From Chloroflexota bacterium (GTDB lineage Bacteria; Chloroflexota; UBA11872), in NCBI GenBank assembly GCA_026707585.1, contig JAPOWQ010000053.1, positions 124,001 to 188,000 on the forward strand: 64,000 bases of DNA, written 5' to 3'. The notes under the pieces are model-generated. The model was given only the letters and a program-made list of their open reading frames with translations, was not told the DNA's origin and searched no databases. The number at the start of each line of letters is the position of its first letter. Positions within the stretch are counted from its first letter, which is position 1. A program made the position numbers and the translations under genes. This document shows, in pieces, positions 62,403 to 64,000 of this stretch.

Positions 62403-64000
<1,598 letters not shown>

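Overview
This 64 kb window is bacterial, visibly G+C rich (roughly two thirds by eye) and densely coded. It shows bacterial signs (partial 23S and 5S rRNA genes, SecG, DnaG, the GatCAB amidotransferase, Shine-Dalgarno sites), and short 4-nt gene overlaps are common. The gene mix (LarA-like racemase, four-carbon sugar-acid kinase with PdxA2, fumarylacetoacetate-hydrolase and RraA families, PhyH-like dioxygenase, many SDR/MDR/AKR oxidoreductases, circularly permuted ATP-grasp/alpha-E/transglutaminase trio, ATP-dependent DNA ligase, DUF1992, DUF5069) suggests an uncultured Chloroflexota such as a SAR202-like lineage. That placement is inferred from gene content only.

Layout. 0-3.3 kb: 5'-truncated PhyH-like dioxygenase, tRNA-Pro, a GT2 glycosyltransferase and a PD-(D/E)XK exonuclease with Fe-S type cysteines. 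3.0-9.2 kb (minus): apparent operon hpt, alpha/beta hydrolase-like protein, FAH-family enzyme, larA-like, four-carbon acid-sugar kinase, pdxA2-like, secG, which looks like a sugar-acid catabolic module. 9.3-13.3 kb (minus): polysaccharide genes (GT4, flippase-like, O-antigen ligase). 13.4-20.2 kb (plus): folK, folC, DUF1992, GT9, GT26, ribokinase, two tandem SDRs. 20-28.6 kb: BNR-repeat sialidase-like protein, DUF899, gatC-gatA-gatB, gdhA, sugar-epimerase-like cupin, mobA, trxA. 28.7-34.1 kb (minus): ppdK, GNAT, dnaG. 34.3-42.2 kb: MFS, Nudix and ADP-ribosylglycohydrolase genes facing a uvrD/pcrA-HAD phosphatase-ATP-dependent ligase operon joined by 4-nt overlaps.

42.3-44.7 kb is different. 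Two direct copies of a 52-bp promoter-bearing repeat flank an A+T-richer segment that encodes a membrane protein interrupted by an in-frame TAG. The second copy sits ahead of a secreted PD40 beta-propeller protein carrying a tandemly duplicated N-terminal domain I do not recognise. 46-53.5 kb: transglutaminase-like/alpha-E/ATP-grasp trio, ammonium transporter, nucleobase permease with an ATPase-like tail. 53.6-56 kb: VapBC-like pair, tRNA-Ile and tRNA-Ala, DUF5069, 3-methyladenine DNA glycosylase. 56-62 kb: oxidoreductases, RraA, YkgJ, SDR. The window ends in 5S and partial 23S rRNA on the minus strand.

The strongest unusual signal is at 59162-59518. A gene with a near-perfect Shine-Dalgarno site and a GTG start has an in-frame TGA exactly at the first cysteine of the CxxC motif of the ArsC/Spx family, with a stem-loop just downstream. 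This looks like a selenocysteine-containing (UxxC) ArsC/Spx-like protein. A second theme is several genes (HAD phosphatase, NCS2 permease, DNA glycosylase, cupin epimerase) whose conserved N-termini lie upstream of any ATG/GTG/TTG, two of them with a well-placed Shine-Dalgarno before a CTG.
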